Origin: Gammaproteobacteria bacterium
GTDB taxonomy: Bacteria; Pseudomonadota; Gammaproteobacteria; GRL18
Assembly: GCA_026196615.1 (NCBI GenBank)
Contig: JAPHSW010000144.1
Coordinates: 87,987 to 136,642, forward strand
Direction of reading: 5' to 3'
Length of the DNA: 48,656 nt
Below, piece after piece: positions 17,344-26,598 of this stretch. The notes under the pieces were generated by a model. That model was not told the origin of the DNA and searched no databases. It worked only from the letters and a program-made list of their open reading frames with translations. A program made the position numbers and the translations under genes. Position 1 is the stretch's first letter; each line of letters begins with the position of its first letter.

Positions 17344-17369
17344 TATAAATCATAGATTTATAGTACAAT
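17344..17369 (+). promoter_or_regulatory. Interrupted palindrome and -10-like element upstream of prmB
   Basis: TATAAATC (17344-17351) and GATTTATA (17355-17362) form exact arms around ATA. One base later comes TACAAT (17364-17369), a good -10 match about 30 bases before the prmB start. The palindrome would fill the -35/-10 spacer, a usual place for an operator. Binding protein unknown. Confidence 0.35.
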
Positions 17370-17402
17370 GTCATTTTTTTATTGTTAGCTTAAGGGTTTA
17401 AA

Positions 17403-18326
17403 ATGGCAAGAATCAATTACACCAAAGAGGCAATAGGTGATTCATTAGAAACAATTACTGACTTTATTCGTTGGGGAGCAAGTCTCTTTAAACAATCAGG
17501 TTTATTCTATGGTCATGGGAATGCTACAGCAATTGATGAAGCGGCTTATATTGTTTTACATACATTAAACCTTGAGCCTGATACTCATTCTGCCTATTTT
17601 TCATCAAAACTGACTGAAAACGAAAAACATGCACTTATTGATATTTTATTTCGTCGTGCTAAGGAAAAAATTCCTGCGGCTTACTTAACCAATGAAGCCT
17701 GGTTTGCGGGTCTGTCTTTTTATGTTGATGAACGAGTTTTAGTTCCACGCTCTCCAATAGCTGAGTTGATTCAAAAACATTATGAACCATGGGTTGATGT
17801 GGATAATGTTGAACAGATACTCGATCTTTGTACTGGAAGTGGTTGTATTGCAATTGCCAATGCTTATTATTTTCCTGAAGCTGAAGTAGATGCTGTAGAT
17901 ATTTCTGAAGATGCACTGGATGTTGCTTTACAAAATATTGAGAAGCATGGTTTGGTTGAACAGGTTAATATAATCCAATCAGACTTGTTTAGTAATTTAA
18001 AAGGCAAGCAATACGATATTATTGTATCAAATCCACCTTATGTGGATGCTGAAGATATGGCCAATATGCCGAATGAATTTTTGGCTGAGCCAGAAATTGG
18101 TCTTGCTGCTGGTGTCGATGGACTTGATTTAGTGACACCAATGCTTGAACAGGCTGCTGATCACTTATTTCCAGAAGGTATTCTAATTGTTGAAGTAGGT
18201 AATAGTGAGTATGCTTTACAAGAGCGTTATCCTGATTTACCTTTTTATTGGTTTGAATTTGAACATGGCGGCCATGGAATTTTTGTATTGACTAAAGAAC
18301 AATTGGTTGAATACTTTAATCATTAA
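17403..18326 (+). CDS. prmB: Ribosomal protein uL3 N5-glutamine methyltransferase
   Basis: SAM-dependent methyltransferase that modifies a glutamine of ribosomal protein L3. It has the SAM motif LDLCTGSGCIAI (residues 140-151) and the NPPY substrate motif (210-213, in IIVSNPPYVDAEDM). The N-terminal helical part has the PrmB pattern (FGHG-like FYGHGN, RVLVPRSPI). 307 aa, near E. coli PrmB size. In E. coli prmB precedes aroC. Here a two-component system on the opposite strand sits between them. Confidence 0.94.
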   Translation: MARINYTKEAIGDSLETITDFIRWGASLFKQSGLFYGHGNATAIDEAAYIVLHTLNLEPDTHSAYFSSKLTENEKHALIDILFRRAKEKIPAAYLTNEAWFAGLSFYVDERVLVPRSPIAELIQKHYEPWVDVDNVEQILDLCTGSGCIAIANAYYFPEAEVDAVDISEDALDVALQNIEKHGLVEQVNIIQSDLFSNLKGKQYDIIVSNPPYVDAEDMANMPNEFLAEPEIGLAAGVDGLDLVTPMLEQAADHLFPEGILIVEVGNSEYALQERYPDLPFYWFEFEHGGHGIFVLTKEQLVEYFNH

Positions 18327-18340
18327 AAGCCTTTAATCGT

Positions 18341-19768
18341 TTATAGTTTAAAGTGAATATTAACATTTAAGCCACCTGTCGGTGTTGATGTAAATTCAAT
18401 TTGACCATTATAAACACTGACAATATCCTGTACGATTGCAAGTCCTACACCGTGGCCTGGTGTAAATTCATCGGCTCGAACACCTCGCTTTGTAATATCA
18501 TTGATCATTTCTGAAGCAATTCCAGGCCCATCGTCTGAAATTTGAATTTGCAAACCAGAGTCATGGTGAGAGAGTTTTAGAAAGATATCTTTTTTACACC
18601 ATTTACAGGCGTTGTCCAGCAAGTTGCCCAGAACTTCCATAAAGTCACCTTCATCAATTTTAAATTGAATGTCATTAGACATATTTAGGTGAAAATTTAT
18701 GTCTTTTTCCCGATATATTTTTTTCATACTATCCAAAAGCATGTTCACAATAGGTGGCAATTGTAAGTATTGAATATGTGGTGAAGGGTTATTGGAGATT
18801 GCTCTTTGTAACTGATATTCAATAATTGAATTCATACGATCTACGGCATCATTAATGCTTATATAATTTGTCTCAAGTTCTTTTATTGATTGAGCTCCAG
18901 TTACTTTTGGTGTGAAATTATGACCACGAACAATGGCCAATGGTGTTTTGAGACTGTGTGCCAAATCACCTAAAGCATTACGATAACGTTGCTGTTGATG
19001 TCGTTCATAGTGGATTAATTGATTAATGTTTTGAGTAAGGAGTGTTATTTCATCAGGATATGATTTATTTAATAATTCTTGTTCGCCTTGCTCAACAGCT
19101 TTAATTTCTTGTTCAACTTCTCTGAGTGGTTTGAGTCCCCAACGCAGGATAAGAGATAAGGTAATAAATAAAATAGCTGACATGAGCAGTAAGTTAGTCC
19201 ACAAACTCAACTGATAGTCTGAAATTTTCTCATTTAAATGTGTTAGATCATCACTGATATGATAAATCAATGGGAATTTAGGATTTTTTAAATCCCAAAA
19301 AATGGCAATACTCAGTCCAATATAAGGTTTACCATTCACAGTATATTCTTGAAAAAACTTTTTACCATGAACATCTTTACCATTGTTTAATAATATCTTA
19401 GGAGGAATTGTTGACTCAATGTTTGAGTCAGATTGCCATAGAATGGTGCCATCGGCTTGAGTTATATATCCTGATAATTGTGAATATACGCTGTTATTTG
19501 AAGTCTTTTGAATCGCTAAATTGAAGGGAGAGGGCTCTATGGGACTGACCTGTAAATTAACCTCTTGAAAAGAAGGCAAAATTTCCCTATCTGCCATTAT
19601 TAAATAAACTTGACTTGTTAAACGCTCCTGAAGTGCTGAATAGGCACTATTGTAGAATGTTTTGCTTAAGGTTATACCCGTCAAAACCATAAAACTACTC
19701 ACAACAGCTATAATGCCAATGACTAGACGACTATTTATCGAAGTTAATTTAAAAAAAGAAAAGATCAT
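18341..19768 (-). CDS. PhoQ-like sensor histidine kinase
   Basis: Inner-membrane kinase, 475 aa. Transmembrane segments at about 14-34 and 189-208 flank a roughly 150-residue periplasmic sensor. A HAMP region follows, then the phospho-accepting His271 in LGDLAHSLKTPLA. The ATPase domain has LGNLLDNACKW and DDGPGIASEM. The H-box with SLKTPLA and the overall build resemble PhoQ. It lies 8 bases after the response regulator gene. I did not see a clear acidic patch of the PhoQ magnesium-sensing type, so the signal is uncertain. Confidence 0.88.
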   Translation of the reverse strand: MIFSFFKLTSINSRLVIGIIAVVSSFMVLTGITLSKTFYNSAYSALQERLTSQVYLIMADREILPSFQEVNLQVSPIEPSPFNLAIQKTSNNSVYSQLSGYITQADGTILWQSDSNIESTIPPKILLNNGKDVHGKKFFQEYTVNGKPYIGLSIAIFWDLKNPKFPLIYHISDDLTHLNEKISDYQLSLWTNLLLMSAILFITLSLILRWGLKPLREVEQEIKAVEQGEQELLNKSYPDEITLLTQNINQLIHYERHQQQRYRNALGDLAHSLKTPLAIVRGHNFTPKVTGAQSIKELETNYISINDAVDRMNSIIEYQLQRAISNNPSPHIQYLQLPPIVNMLLDSMKKIYREKDINFHLNMSNDIQFKIDEGDFMEVLGNLLDNACKWCKKDIFLKLSHHDSGLQIQISDDGPGIASEMINDITKRGVRADEFTPGHGVGLAIVQDIVSVYNGQIEFTSTPTGGLNVNIHFKL

Positions 19769-19776
19769 AAATGTTT

Positions 19777-20454
19777 TTATATTGCTTGCAAATTAAAGCA
19801 GTAACCTCTGCCTCTGATTGTTTCTATTGGTTTTAGTTCACTATTTGGATCAAGTTTTTTTCGTAGACGCCCCATTATGACTTCAATGACATTACTATCT
19901 CTATCTTCATCATGGGGATATAAATAATCGGCCAATTCTGACTTTGAAATCACTTTAGCGTGTCGACGCATCAAATATTCCAAAATTTTGTATTCAAACT
20001 CTGTTAACTCAAGAATATTTTCATTTAGAGAGGCTTGTTGGCTGTCAGGAGTCACACAAATTGGACCATAGCAGAGCTGTTCACTAGCACTATTTGAAGC
20101 TCGTCTCAACAAAGCGTTGATACGAGCTAGAAGTTCTTTCATGTGAAATGGTTTAACTAGATAATCATCTGCACCAGCTTCAAGGCCTTCAACTTTGTCT
20201 TGCCAACGACTACGTGCAGTTAAAATGAGAACAGGGAGTTTATTACCCGATTTTCTTAATTGTTTAATTATTTCAATACCAGAAATTTCGGGGAGCCCTA
20301 TGTCAATGATAGCAACGTCAACAGGATACTCAGAAGCAAAAAAAAGGCCTTCTTTCCCATTATCTGTAACATCCACAACAAAATTGTCTGATTCTAATTG
20401 TGTTGCTATTTGTTGTTGAAGCTGTAGCTCATCTTCAATAATTAAGGCACGCAT
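19777..20454 (-). CDS. PhoP-like OmpR-family response regulator
   Basis: 225-aa DNA-binding regulator. The receiver domain has the acidic pair Glu-Asp at 7-8, phospho-acceptor Asp51 (AIIDIGLP), Thr in LTAR and Lys in VKPF. The C-terminal winged helix carries LTEFEYKILEYLM, DRDSNVIEVIMGRLRKKLD and TIRGRGYCF. Close to PhoP in pattern. Transcribed with the kinase gene and divergent from aroC across 231 bases, in which no clear direct-repeat PhoP box was found. Confidence 0.92.
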   Translation of the reverse strand: MRALIIEDELQLQQQIATQLESDNFVVDVTDNGKEGLFFASEYPVDVAIIDIGLPEISGIEIIKQLRKSGNKLPVLILTARSRWQDKVEGLEAGADDYLVKPFHMKELLARINALLRRASNSASEQLCYGPICVTPDSQQASLNENILELTEFEYKILEYLMRRHAKVISKSELADYLYPHDEDRDSNVIEVIMGRLRKKLDPNSELKPIETIRGRGYCFNLQAI

Positions 20455-20685
20455 TTAATTTCCCCAAAGAGATTTTCGAGTCAAATATCATATGAATAAT
20501 CATTATTATAGCGGCTTAATATGTTACATCATACTGAGAATGCTTGTTGTAGTAGACAAATAGGATAAATAAACTCCTTTATTGTTCATTTATTGCTACA
20601 ATAAATAGAACGCTGTGAGTTGTTTGAGCGCGTTTTTTTAACAAAAACTCACCATTATTTAACTGATTATTTTGTGTAAGGTATT

Positions 20686-21807
20686 ATGTCTGGTAATTCT
20701 TTTGGAAAACTTTTTGTTGTTACATCATTTGGTGAAAGCCATGGTAAAGCTATTGGATGCATTGTAGATGGCTGTCCTCCTGGCTTAGAGTTAAGTGAGG
20801 CTGATTTACAGTTTGATCTAGATCGCCGTAAACCTGGAACTTCAAGGCATACAACGCAACGAAGAGAAGACGATGAAGTTCAGATTCTTTCAGGAATATT
20901 TGAAGGAAAAACGACTGGTACCCCAATTTCCTTATTGATTCACAATAAAGATCAACGTTCCAAAGACTATGGCAATATTAAAAATACTTTTCGACCTGGT
21001 CATGCCGATTATACTTATCAACAAAAATACGGCTTTCGTGATTATCGAGGAGGAGGGCGTTCTTCTGCTAGAGAAACTGCTTCAAGAGTGGCTGCAGGTG
21101 GTATTGCAAAGAAATATCTTAAAGATGTTTATGGTGTGGAAATTAGAGGATATTTGTCTCAATTGGGTCCAATAAAAACTGCACATCCTGGTGATGAGAA
21201 TTTTAATTGGGACTCTGTGAATAATAATCCATTTTTTTCACCTGATGAGTCTCAAGTGAAGCCAATGGAAGCATATATGGATGCGCTTCGCAAAGAGGGT
21301 AACTCTATTGGTGCTAAAGTGTCAGTAGTTGCTACTGGAATTCCTCCCGGTTTGGGGGAGCCCATTTTTGATAGACTCGATGCAGATATTGCTCATGCCA
21401 TGATGAGTATCAATGCGGTTAAAGGTATTGAAATTGGTGCAGGATTTGATTGTATAGAACAAAAAGGTACTGAGCATCGTGATGAAATAACCCCTCAGGG
21501 GTTTTTATCAAATCATGCAGGTGGTATTTTGGGTGGAATTTCATCAGGACAGGATATTAGTGTTCATATTGCACTTAAGCCCACATCAAGCTTACATTTA
21601 CCCGGACAGAGTGTTGATATCGATGGTAATCCAATTGAAGTGATCACTAAAGGACGTCATGATCCCTGTGTTGGTATTAGGGCGACACCTATTGCAGAAG
21701 CAATGCTTGCGATTACATTATTAGATCATCTAATGCGTCATAAGGCTCAAAATTCAGATGTACAATCTCAAACGCCAATTATTCCTGGAAGTGTTTCTGG
21801 CAGTTAA
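20686..21807 (+). CDS. aroC: Chorismate synthase
   Basis: Makes chorismate from EPSP using reduced FMN, the last shared step to aromatic amino acids, folate and quinones. Landmarks include [54 protein letters not shown] and [16 protein letters not shown]. Length 373 aa is slightly above E. coli AroC, with a short Ser/Gln tail. Chorismate is the substrate of pabB at 4 kb and precursor of the trpFBA products at 27-30 kb. Confidence 0.97.
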   Translation: MSGNSFGKLFVVTSFGESHGKAIGCIVDGCPPGLELSEADLQFDLDRRKPGTSRHTTQRREDDEVQILSGIFEGKTTGTPISLLIHNKDQRSKDYGNIKNTFRPGHADYTYQQKYGFRDYRGGGRSSARETASRVAAGGIAKKYLKDVYGVEIRGYLSQLGPIKTAHPGDENFNWDSVNNNPFFSPDESQVKPMEAYMDALRKEGNSIGAKVSVVATGIPPGLGEPIFDRLDADIAHAMMSINAVKGIEIGAGFDCIEQKGTEHRDEITPQGFLSNHAGGILGGISSGQDISVHIALKPTSSLHLPGQSVDIDGNPIEVITKGRHDPCVGIRATPIAEAMLAITLLDHLMRHKAQNSDVQSQTPIIPGSVSGS

Positions 21808-21872
21808 TAAGCAAGTGCATTTATTGAGTGATGACTAAGAGAATCAATCACAGAAAATGATTTTTACTAATT

Positions 21873-23015
21873 TTGATTAAACATATTCCTTACTGGCGCC
21901 TATCAAGTTTTTACTGGTTTTATTTTGCTACCTTAGGTGCCTTCATTCCCTATTTAGGTCTTTATCTCTCCGAATCAGGTTTCAGTTCTATAGAGATAGG
22001 TCAGTTAATGGCTATCATAATGGGTACTAAAATAGTTGCACCGTATCTATGGGGGTGGATTGCTGATCATCGTGGTAATCGTCTTGGCATCATTCGAATA
22101 GGTGCTTTTCTTACTGTTATTGGTTATTCGGGAATTTTTTTTGCTGAATCTTATTGGTGGTTGTTTTTTGTTTTATTTGTTTTTAGTTTTTTTTGGAATG
22201 CCATACTCCCACAATTTGAAGCATTAACCTTTAATCACTTAGAAAAAAATGAACATCAATACAGTTGGGTAAGAGTGTGGGGCTCATTGGGTTTTGTTTT
22301 TGCGGTAACCAGTGTTGGTTCATTACTAAGTACTATGAATACCTCAAATTTACCCATTGTTGTTTTAATATTACTTACAGGAATATTAGTTACAACTTTT
22401 CTTGTGTCCGATCATTCAGGTGTTCGTCATAGTAGTGGACATATCTCATTATTAAAAACCCTTAAGAATAAACATATTGTTGCTTTGCTAATTGCTTGCT
22501 TATTAGTTCAGGCTAGCCATGGTCCTTATTATACGTTTTACACAATTTATGCTGAATCCAATGGTTATGGTAAATCCTGGATTGGTGTTCTATGGGCAAT
22601 CGGTGTATTGTCTGAAGTGGTTGCCTTTGCCTTTATGCCATGGTTAGTTAGACGATTTGGGCTGAGATTTTTACTCCTGGCTAGCCTATTTTCGGGATCA
22701 CTTAGATGGCTGTTAATCGGTTTTTACATTGAAAACCCCTATATGACAACTTTTGCCCAAATTTTTCATGCATCAACCTTTGGTGTTTATCATGCAGTTG
22801 CTATTGCTTATATACATAAATATTTTAAAGGAAAAAACCAGGGAAAAGGTCAGGCACTTTATAGCAGTGTGAGTTTTGGTGTGGGGGGAGCAATTGGAAG
22901 TCTTTATGGCGGTTATCTCTGGGAAAGTAGTGGCGCGAGTATTACATTTACTGTTGCAGCATTGCTCTCTTTTATCGCTTTTGTTATTTCATGGAAATTT
23001 ACTCAAAAGGATTAA
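21873..23015 (+). CDS. MFS transporter (HcaT/3-phenylpropionate-permease-like)
   Basis: 380-aa integral membrane protein with about twelve hydrophobic segments. Family MFS_1_like (PPP/HcaT) is suggested by IPYWRLSSFYWFYFATLGAF at the N-terminus, the WGWIADHRGNRL loop and WVRVWGSLGFV. The start is a TTG at 21873, with no good ribosome site. It is kept because the IPYWRLS stretch is normally near the N-terminus in this family and the next ATG would cut into helix 2. It follows aroC by 65 bases. Substrate cannot be told. Confidence 0.87.
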   Translation: MIKHIPYWRLSSFYWFYFATLGAFIPYLGLYLSESGFSSIEIGQLMAIIMGTKIVAPYLWGWIADHRGNRLGIIRIGAFLTVIGYSGIFFAESYWWLFFVLFVFSFFWNAILPQFEALTFNHLEKNEHQYSWVRVWGSLGFVFAVTSVGSLLSTMNTSNLPIVVLILLTGILVTTFLVSDHSGVRHSSGHISLLKTLKNKHIVALLIACLLVQASHGPYYTFYTIYAESNGYGKSWIGVLWAIGVLSEVVAFAFMPWLVRRFGLRFLLLASLFSGSLRWLLIGFYIENPYMTTFAQIFHASTFGVYHAVAIAYIHKYFKGKNQGKGQALYSSVSFGVGGAIGSLYGGYLWESSGASITFTVAALLSFIAFVISWKFTQKD

Positions 23016-23123
23016 TGAGCAGTATAAACCCTAGGATAGATATATTCTTTATGCAGGTAATCCTTTATATCAAAGAATATTACTGATTGATAAAATAGCT
23101 TATATTTTAATCATATTGACAGG

Positions 23124-24041
23124 ATGTCAAGCTTTATGACTTATCAGGAAAACGCTACTTTTTACACAGATGTCATTTCTTCAGATGACTTTTCATTCCA
23201 AGACTCTTTGCCACATAATTTCTTGTTTCAAAATGAGGAGAATGCTTCGTTTAGTGATGAGTTTAAGAAAGAATTTAGTAATGATGTACTTTTAAAAATT
23301 GATTCACTTCAAGTAAAATCACAAAAGAGTATTTCAATAACAAATGATGTACTTAATCAAATTGTCCCCAATCAAGTCGATATTTATAAGTTTATTAATC
23401 CAGAAAAAAAAAGTAAGACTGTTAATTTATCAGCAGAATTAACACATGATGTTGTCGACAAAAATGCTTCTGAAAACAAAAATAATATTTTAGAATCTGT
23501 ATTTTCAGTTGAAAATTTAACTGAAACATCTCAAAACTTACCTGAAAATGTAGAAATTAAGATTGGAAAAGCTACTGATGTTTTTCATACAAGTGAGGAT
23601 ATTAATGAAATTCATAAACAATCAATAGAAAATAGGACTAAAGACTTTATAAAACTGACCCTGTTAAAACAAGATGGGGAAGAATCATATTCATCTATTA
23701 ATAGTTTGGATAACGAGTTTAAAGCTGTCAAAAATAGTATTGAGTCTGCTATTTTTGTTGATGAATTTGAACAAATCATCTCAAAATTAAGATTACAACT
23801 ACCATTAATAAAGGAAAATATTGATAATCTTGATTACCTTTTACAATTTAAATTATCAATTCACTTAATTAAAGTCTTATCTGAAATGATGCAGGCAGTT
23901 CATTTAAAGGAATTTTCTAATACAGTGTTAGAATTTTTAGATGATTTGGTTGATGGAAAATCAACAATTACACCTGAGATTGTTGAACACTTTTATCATG
24001 TTGTTGATTATTATAATTACTACAATGATTCAATAAAATAA
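23124..24041 (+). CDS. Protein of unknown function, acidic, two-part
   Basis: 305 aa, no recognised family. Residues 1 to about 200 are polar, Asn/Glu/Lys/Ser-rich and of low complexity, probably disordered. The last 90 residues look like a compact helical domain with regular hydrophobic spacing (LPLIKENIDNLDYLLQFKLS, then HLIKVLSEMMQAVHL). No signal peptide or membrane segment. Start ATG 23124 lacks a ribosome site. An ATG at 23136 has AGGA eleven bases before it and is an alternative. AT-rich codon use like its neighbours. Confidence 0.6.
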   Translation: MSSFMTYQENATFYTDVISSDDFSFQDSLPHNFLFQNEENASFSDEFKKEFSNDVLLKIDSLQVKSQKSISITNDVLNQIVPNQVDIYKFINPEKKSKTVNLSAELTHDVVDKNASENKNNILESVFSVENLTETSQNLPENVEIKIGKATDVFHTSEDINEIHKQSIENRTKDFIKLTLLKQDGEESYSSINSLDNEFKAVKNSIESAIFVDEFEQIISKLRLQLPLIKENIDNLDYLLQFKLSIHLIKVLSEMMQAVHLKEFSNTVLEFLDDLVDGKSTITPEIVEHFYHVVDYYNYYNDSIK

Positions 24042-24077
24042 AATTATGGATATTAATTTTTATAATAGGGAAATATT

Positions 24078-24605
24078 ATGATGAACTTAAAGCCGCTTTT
24101 TCTGTTGAGCATATGTTTATTTGGAAATTTAATAATTCATAATGCGATTGCATTTGAAGAAGTGATTCAAGAAATTGGGCTGGAAAAAATTGAAGCTCAA
24201 GGAATTTCTTTTGAGCAATCTCATTTATGCCCATATCCAATTGAATTAAAAGTAAAAATTTTTAATGATTTAAAAATTGCCGGGTTAAAAAAATTTAGTT
24301 ATCGTTGGATTATGAATGGTGAAATCCTTGAAACTAATGGACGATTTGAGGTTTATCCTACTGCATATGGTATGGGGTATGATACTGAAAAGACAATAGT
24401 TCATGTTGGACAAGATCCAGAAACAATTAAATACAAATATAAAGAAAATAATCCAGGTATTAATAAGTTAATAAGAGTTTTTGATACCGAAAATCCACCA
24501 AACTCTGGCTGGTATCAATTTTTAGCACTACCAGCGGGTGAAACAAACTGGGCTGATGCGGTAAAATCTAATAAAGCTGCTTATCAAATTAACTGTAAAT
24601 CATAG
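24078..24605 (+). CDS. Exported protein of unknown function
   Basis: 175 aa with a signal peptide (hydrophobic 6-25, likely cut after AIA). The mature part has two Cys (LCPYP and the C-terminal NCKS), which could form a disulfide. It is rich in beta-strand-type segments (FSYRWIMNGEIL, RFEVYPTAYG). No family is recognised. It starts 36 bases after the preceding unknown gene, and an AGGG lies upstream of tandem ATGs (24078, 24081). The two may be cotranscribed. Confidence 0.62.
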   Translation: MMNLKPLFLLSICLFGNLIIHNAIAFEEVIQEIGLEKIEAQGISFEQSHLCPYPIELKVKIFNDLKIAGLKKFSYRWIMNGEILETNGRFEVYPTAYGMGYDTEKTIVHVGQDPETIKYKYKENNPGINKLIRVFDTENPPNSGWYQFLALPAGETNWADAVKSNKAAYQINCKS

Positions 24606-24803
24606 TACCTTTTAGTGGGGTTGATGTTGGCTGGTAGAGTAATTTCTTATCGAGTTTTTTTGTTAAATTTCTCTAGTTGTATTATTAACTATTAAAATGA
24701 TTATTACTTCAATACCAATGTTTTTGAAAGGTATTCACACACTATCGGGTCTGTATGATAAATAAAGGTCAATTATTTGTACCTAATATGAGTCATAATT
24801 CCT

Positions 24804-25775
24804 ATGAAAACGATAAGCCTTGAACCTTTAAAGTTCTATACAATATTTTTCATCATTATCAGTGGTTTATTTGTATCTCAATCTGTTTTAGCTTTTTCTG
24901 ATTATAATGGCTTTGATGTCAGCGAACCTCTAATTAATATTGATGAAATTCATCATGGCGGACCTGCTAAAGATGGTATTCCTGCTTTAGATCATCCTAA
25001 ATTTATTAGTTTAAAGAGTGCGGGCTATCTACATGATGATGATCGTATTTTAGGTATGACATTTAATGGGGTATCCAAGGCCTATCCTATTAAAATTTTA
25101 AATTATCATGAAATTGTAAATGATGTTTTCAAAGCTACTGGGGGAAAAAATCAACCCGTTGTAATAACTTATTGCCCGCTATGTGGCAGTGGTATGGCTT
25201 ATAGCGCAACTATAAATGGTCATAACACAACATTTGGTGTTTCTGGCTTACTTTATAATAGCGATGTTTTACTATATGACAGGGAAACTGAATCACTTTG
25301 GTCTCAACTATTATCAAAAGCGATAAGTGGTCATCAAAAAGGGACTGAATTAGAAATGCTGGCATTGACCCATACGAGTTGGAAAGCCTGGAAAAAAGAT
25401 CATCCAGAAAGCATGGTTTTGAGTGATAAAACTGGTTTTAATAGAGATTATAGCAAAACACCTTATGGTGATTATGATCAAAGTAAAGCACTCTACTTTC
25501 CTGTTAGTCAGCTTAATAACGAATATCATCCAAAGGAATATGTTATTGGTTTAAAATTATTTGAGAAAACAAAAGCATACCCTTTTGCTGAATTATCAAA
25601 AATACAATCGCCATATAAAGACTCTTTTATGGGAAAAGAGCTGACAATCATTTTTGATGCAAAAAATAGAACTGGAAAGATATTGGATGAAAATAACAAA
25701 GAAGTCCCATCTGTTATGACTTTCTGGTTTGCATGGATGGCATTTTATCCAGAAAGTATTATTTTTAAGCGATAA
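24804..25775 (+). CDS. DUF3179 domain-containing exported protein
   Basis: 323 aa with a signal peptide to about residue 30. The body matches DUF3179: DIDEIHHGG-like start (INIDEIHHGGPAKDGIPALD), AYPIKILNYHEIVND, TYCPLCGSGMAY, GVSGLLYNSDVLLYDRET and LWSQL. Function of the family is not established; the CPLC pair suggests metal or redox chemistry in the periplasm. It converges on soxA with a 26-base gap. The 198-base stretch before it (24606-24803) shows no gene, only a 6-base inverted repeat AATACC/GGTATT. Confidence 0.85.
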   Translation: MKTISLEPLKFYTIFFIIISGLFVSQSVLAFSDYNGFDVSEPLINIDEIHHGGPAKDGIPALDHPKFISLKSAGYLHDDDRILGMTFNGVSKAYPIKILNYHEIVNDVFKATGGKNQPVVITYCPLCGSGMAYSATINGHNTTFGVSGLLYNSDVLLYDRETESLWSQLLSKAISGHQKGTELEMLALTHTSWKAWKKDHPESMVLSDKTGFNRDYSKTPYGDYDQSKALYFPVSQLNNEYHPKEYVIGLKLFEKTKAYPFAELSKIQSPYKDSFMGKELTIIFDAKNRTGKILDENNKEVPSVMTFWFAWMAFYPESIIFKR

Positions 25776-25801
25776 AATTTTTCATTGGAGGTGACTAAAT
25801 T

Positions 25802-26593
25802 CTAATATCTAACCGCAGGTGTTTCAATTTTCAGACCATTTCCTCGTGCATTTAAATAAATTTCTAAGTTTCTAAATTCATCTGAGTTTTGTTCGAATGT
25901 TTCCGCCCTAAGTGAACGAAAACATTCACGTAAACGTTGAGGTAAATTAACCATTTTTTGTGATTCAAGGCGGAATAATGGAAAACCATTAGTATGCCCC
26001 TGTGATAGCTTTTGTCCACGAAGCATTTGACCTGTATAAATATCATGACATTGTGAACAATTCATGTCCATTTGTCCAAATCGAGTAAAGTAAAAGGCTT
26101 TACCTGCTTCATAATAGGGTTTCATTTTTTCATTAATATCAACATTTACTTTTTCACCAAAAGCTTTATTTCTTATCATCGTTTCCAGGGCAAGCAATTG
26201 AATATCGTCATAAAGTAAGGGAAAATTTTCTAAACGTTCAACCCAACAGTATTGTATTTGATCCCTTAAGGTAACTGGCTTATCTAAAATTTCATGAAAC
26301 TTAGGGAATTGAGCTATACTTTTAGGTATAAATTTATTTCCATTCAATCCATGACAATTACTGCATTGGACTTCATTTTCACCAACCTCATTGTATATAT
26401 CCAAACCGTTTTCAATTACTGAAAAGCCAGGATTTTGAAAATCATCATTTTGTATTTCTTTAGCCTGTTCGCTAATGAACTCATAACCTGAAATTAACTC
26501 AGCATGTAGTATGATTGGTGTCAAACTGCACAGGATAGTGTTAATCAGGAAAAAAAACGTTATATAAGTAAAAGGAGAGTATTGCTTTCTCAT
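25802..26593 (-). CDS. soxA: SoxA, c-type cytochrome subunit of the SoxXA thiosulfate-oxidising complex
   Basis: Periplasmic; with SoxX it attaches thiosulfate oxidatively to the SoxYZ carrier. A signal peptide ends near residue 31. Two haem motifs are visible, CSNCH (77-81) and CSQCH (179-183), so this is the dihaem form. Cys224 in RECFRSLRAE matches the active-site (persulfide) Cys ligand of the second haem. Cys116 matches the Cys ligand of the first haem. SQGHTNGFPLFR is also family-typical. Length 263 aa is normal. It starts five bases after the soxX stop. No soxYZ, soxB or soxCD lies in the window. Confidence 0.92.
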   Translation of the reverse strand: MRKQYSPFTYITFFFLINTILCSLTPIILHAELISGYEFISEQAKEIQNDDFQNPGFSVIENGLDIYNEVGENEVQCSNCHGLNGNKFIPKSIAQFPKFHEILDKPVTLRDQIQYCWVERLENFPLLYDDIQLLALETMIRNKAFGEKVNVDINEKMKPYYEAGKAFYFTRFGQMDMNCSQCHDIYTGQMLRGQKLSQGHTNGFPLFRLESQKMVNLPQRLRECFRSLRAETFEQNSDEFRNLEIYLNARGNGLKIETPAVRY

Positions 26594-26598
26594 TATGT

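Noticed and set aside
20612-20639. CGCT/AGCG hairpin followed by a T-run before aroC
   Set aside because: Only four paired bases around a 12-base loop, too weak to call a terminator or attenuator.
23042-23080. ATATTCTTT/AAAGAATAT inverted repeat after the MFS gene
   Set aside because: AT-only arms with a 21-base loop and no T-tail; likely chance in this composition.
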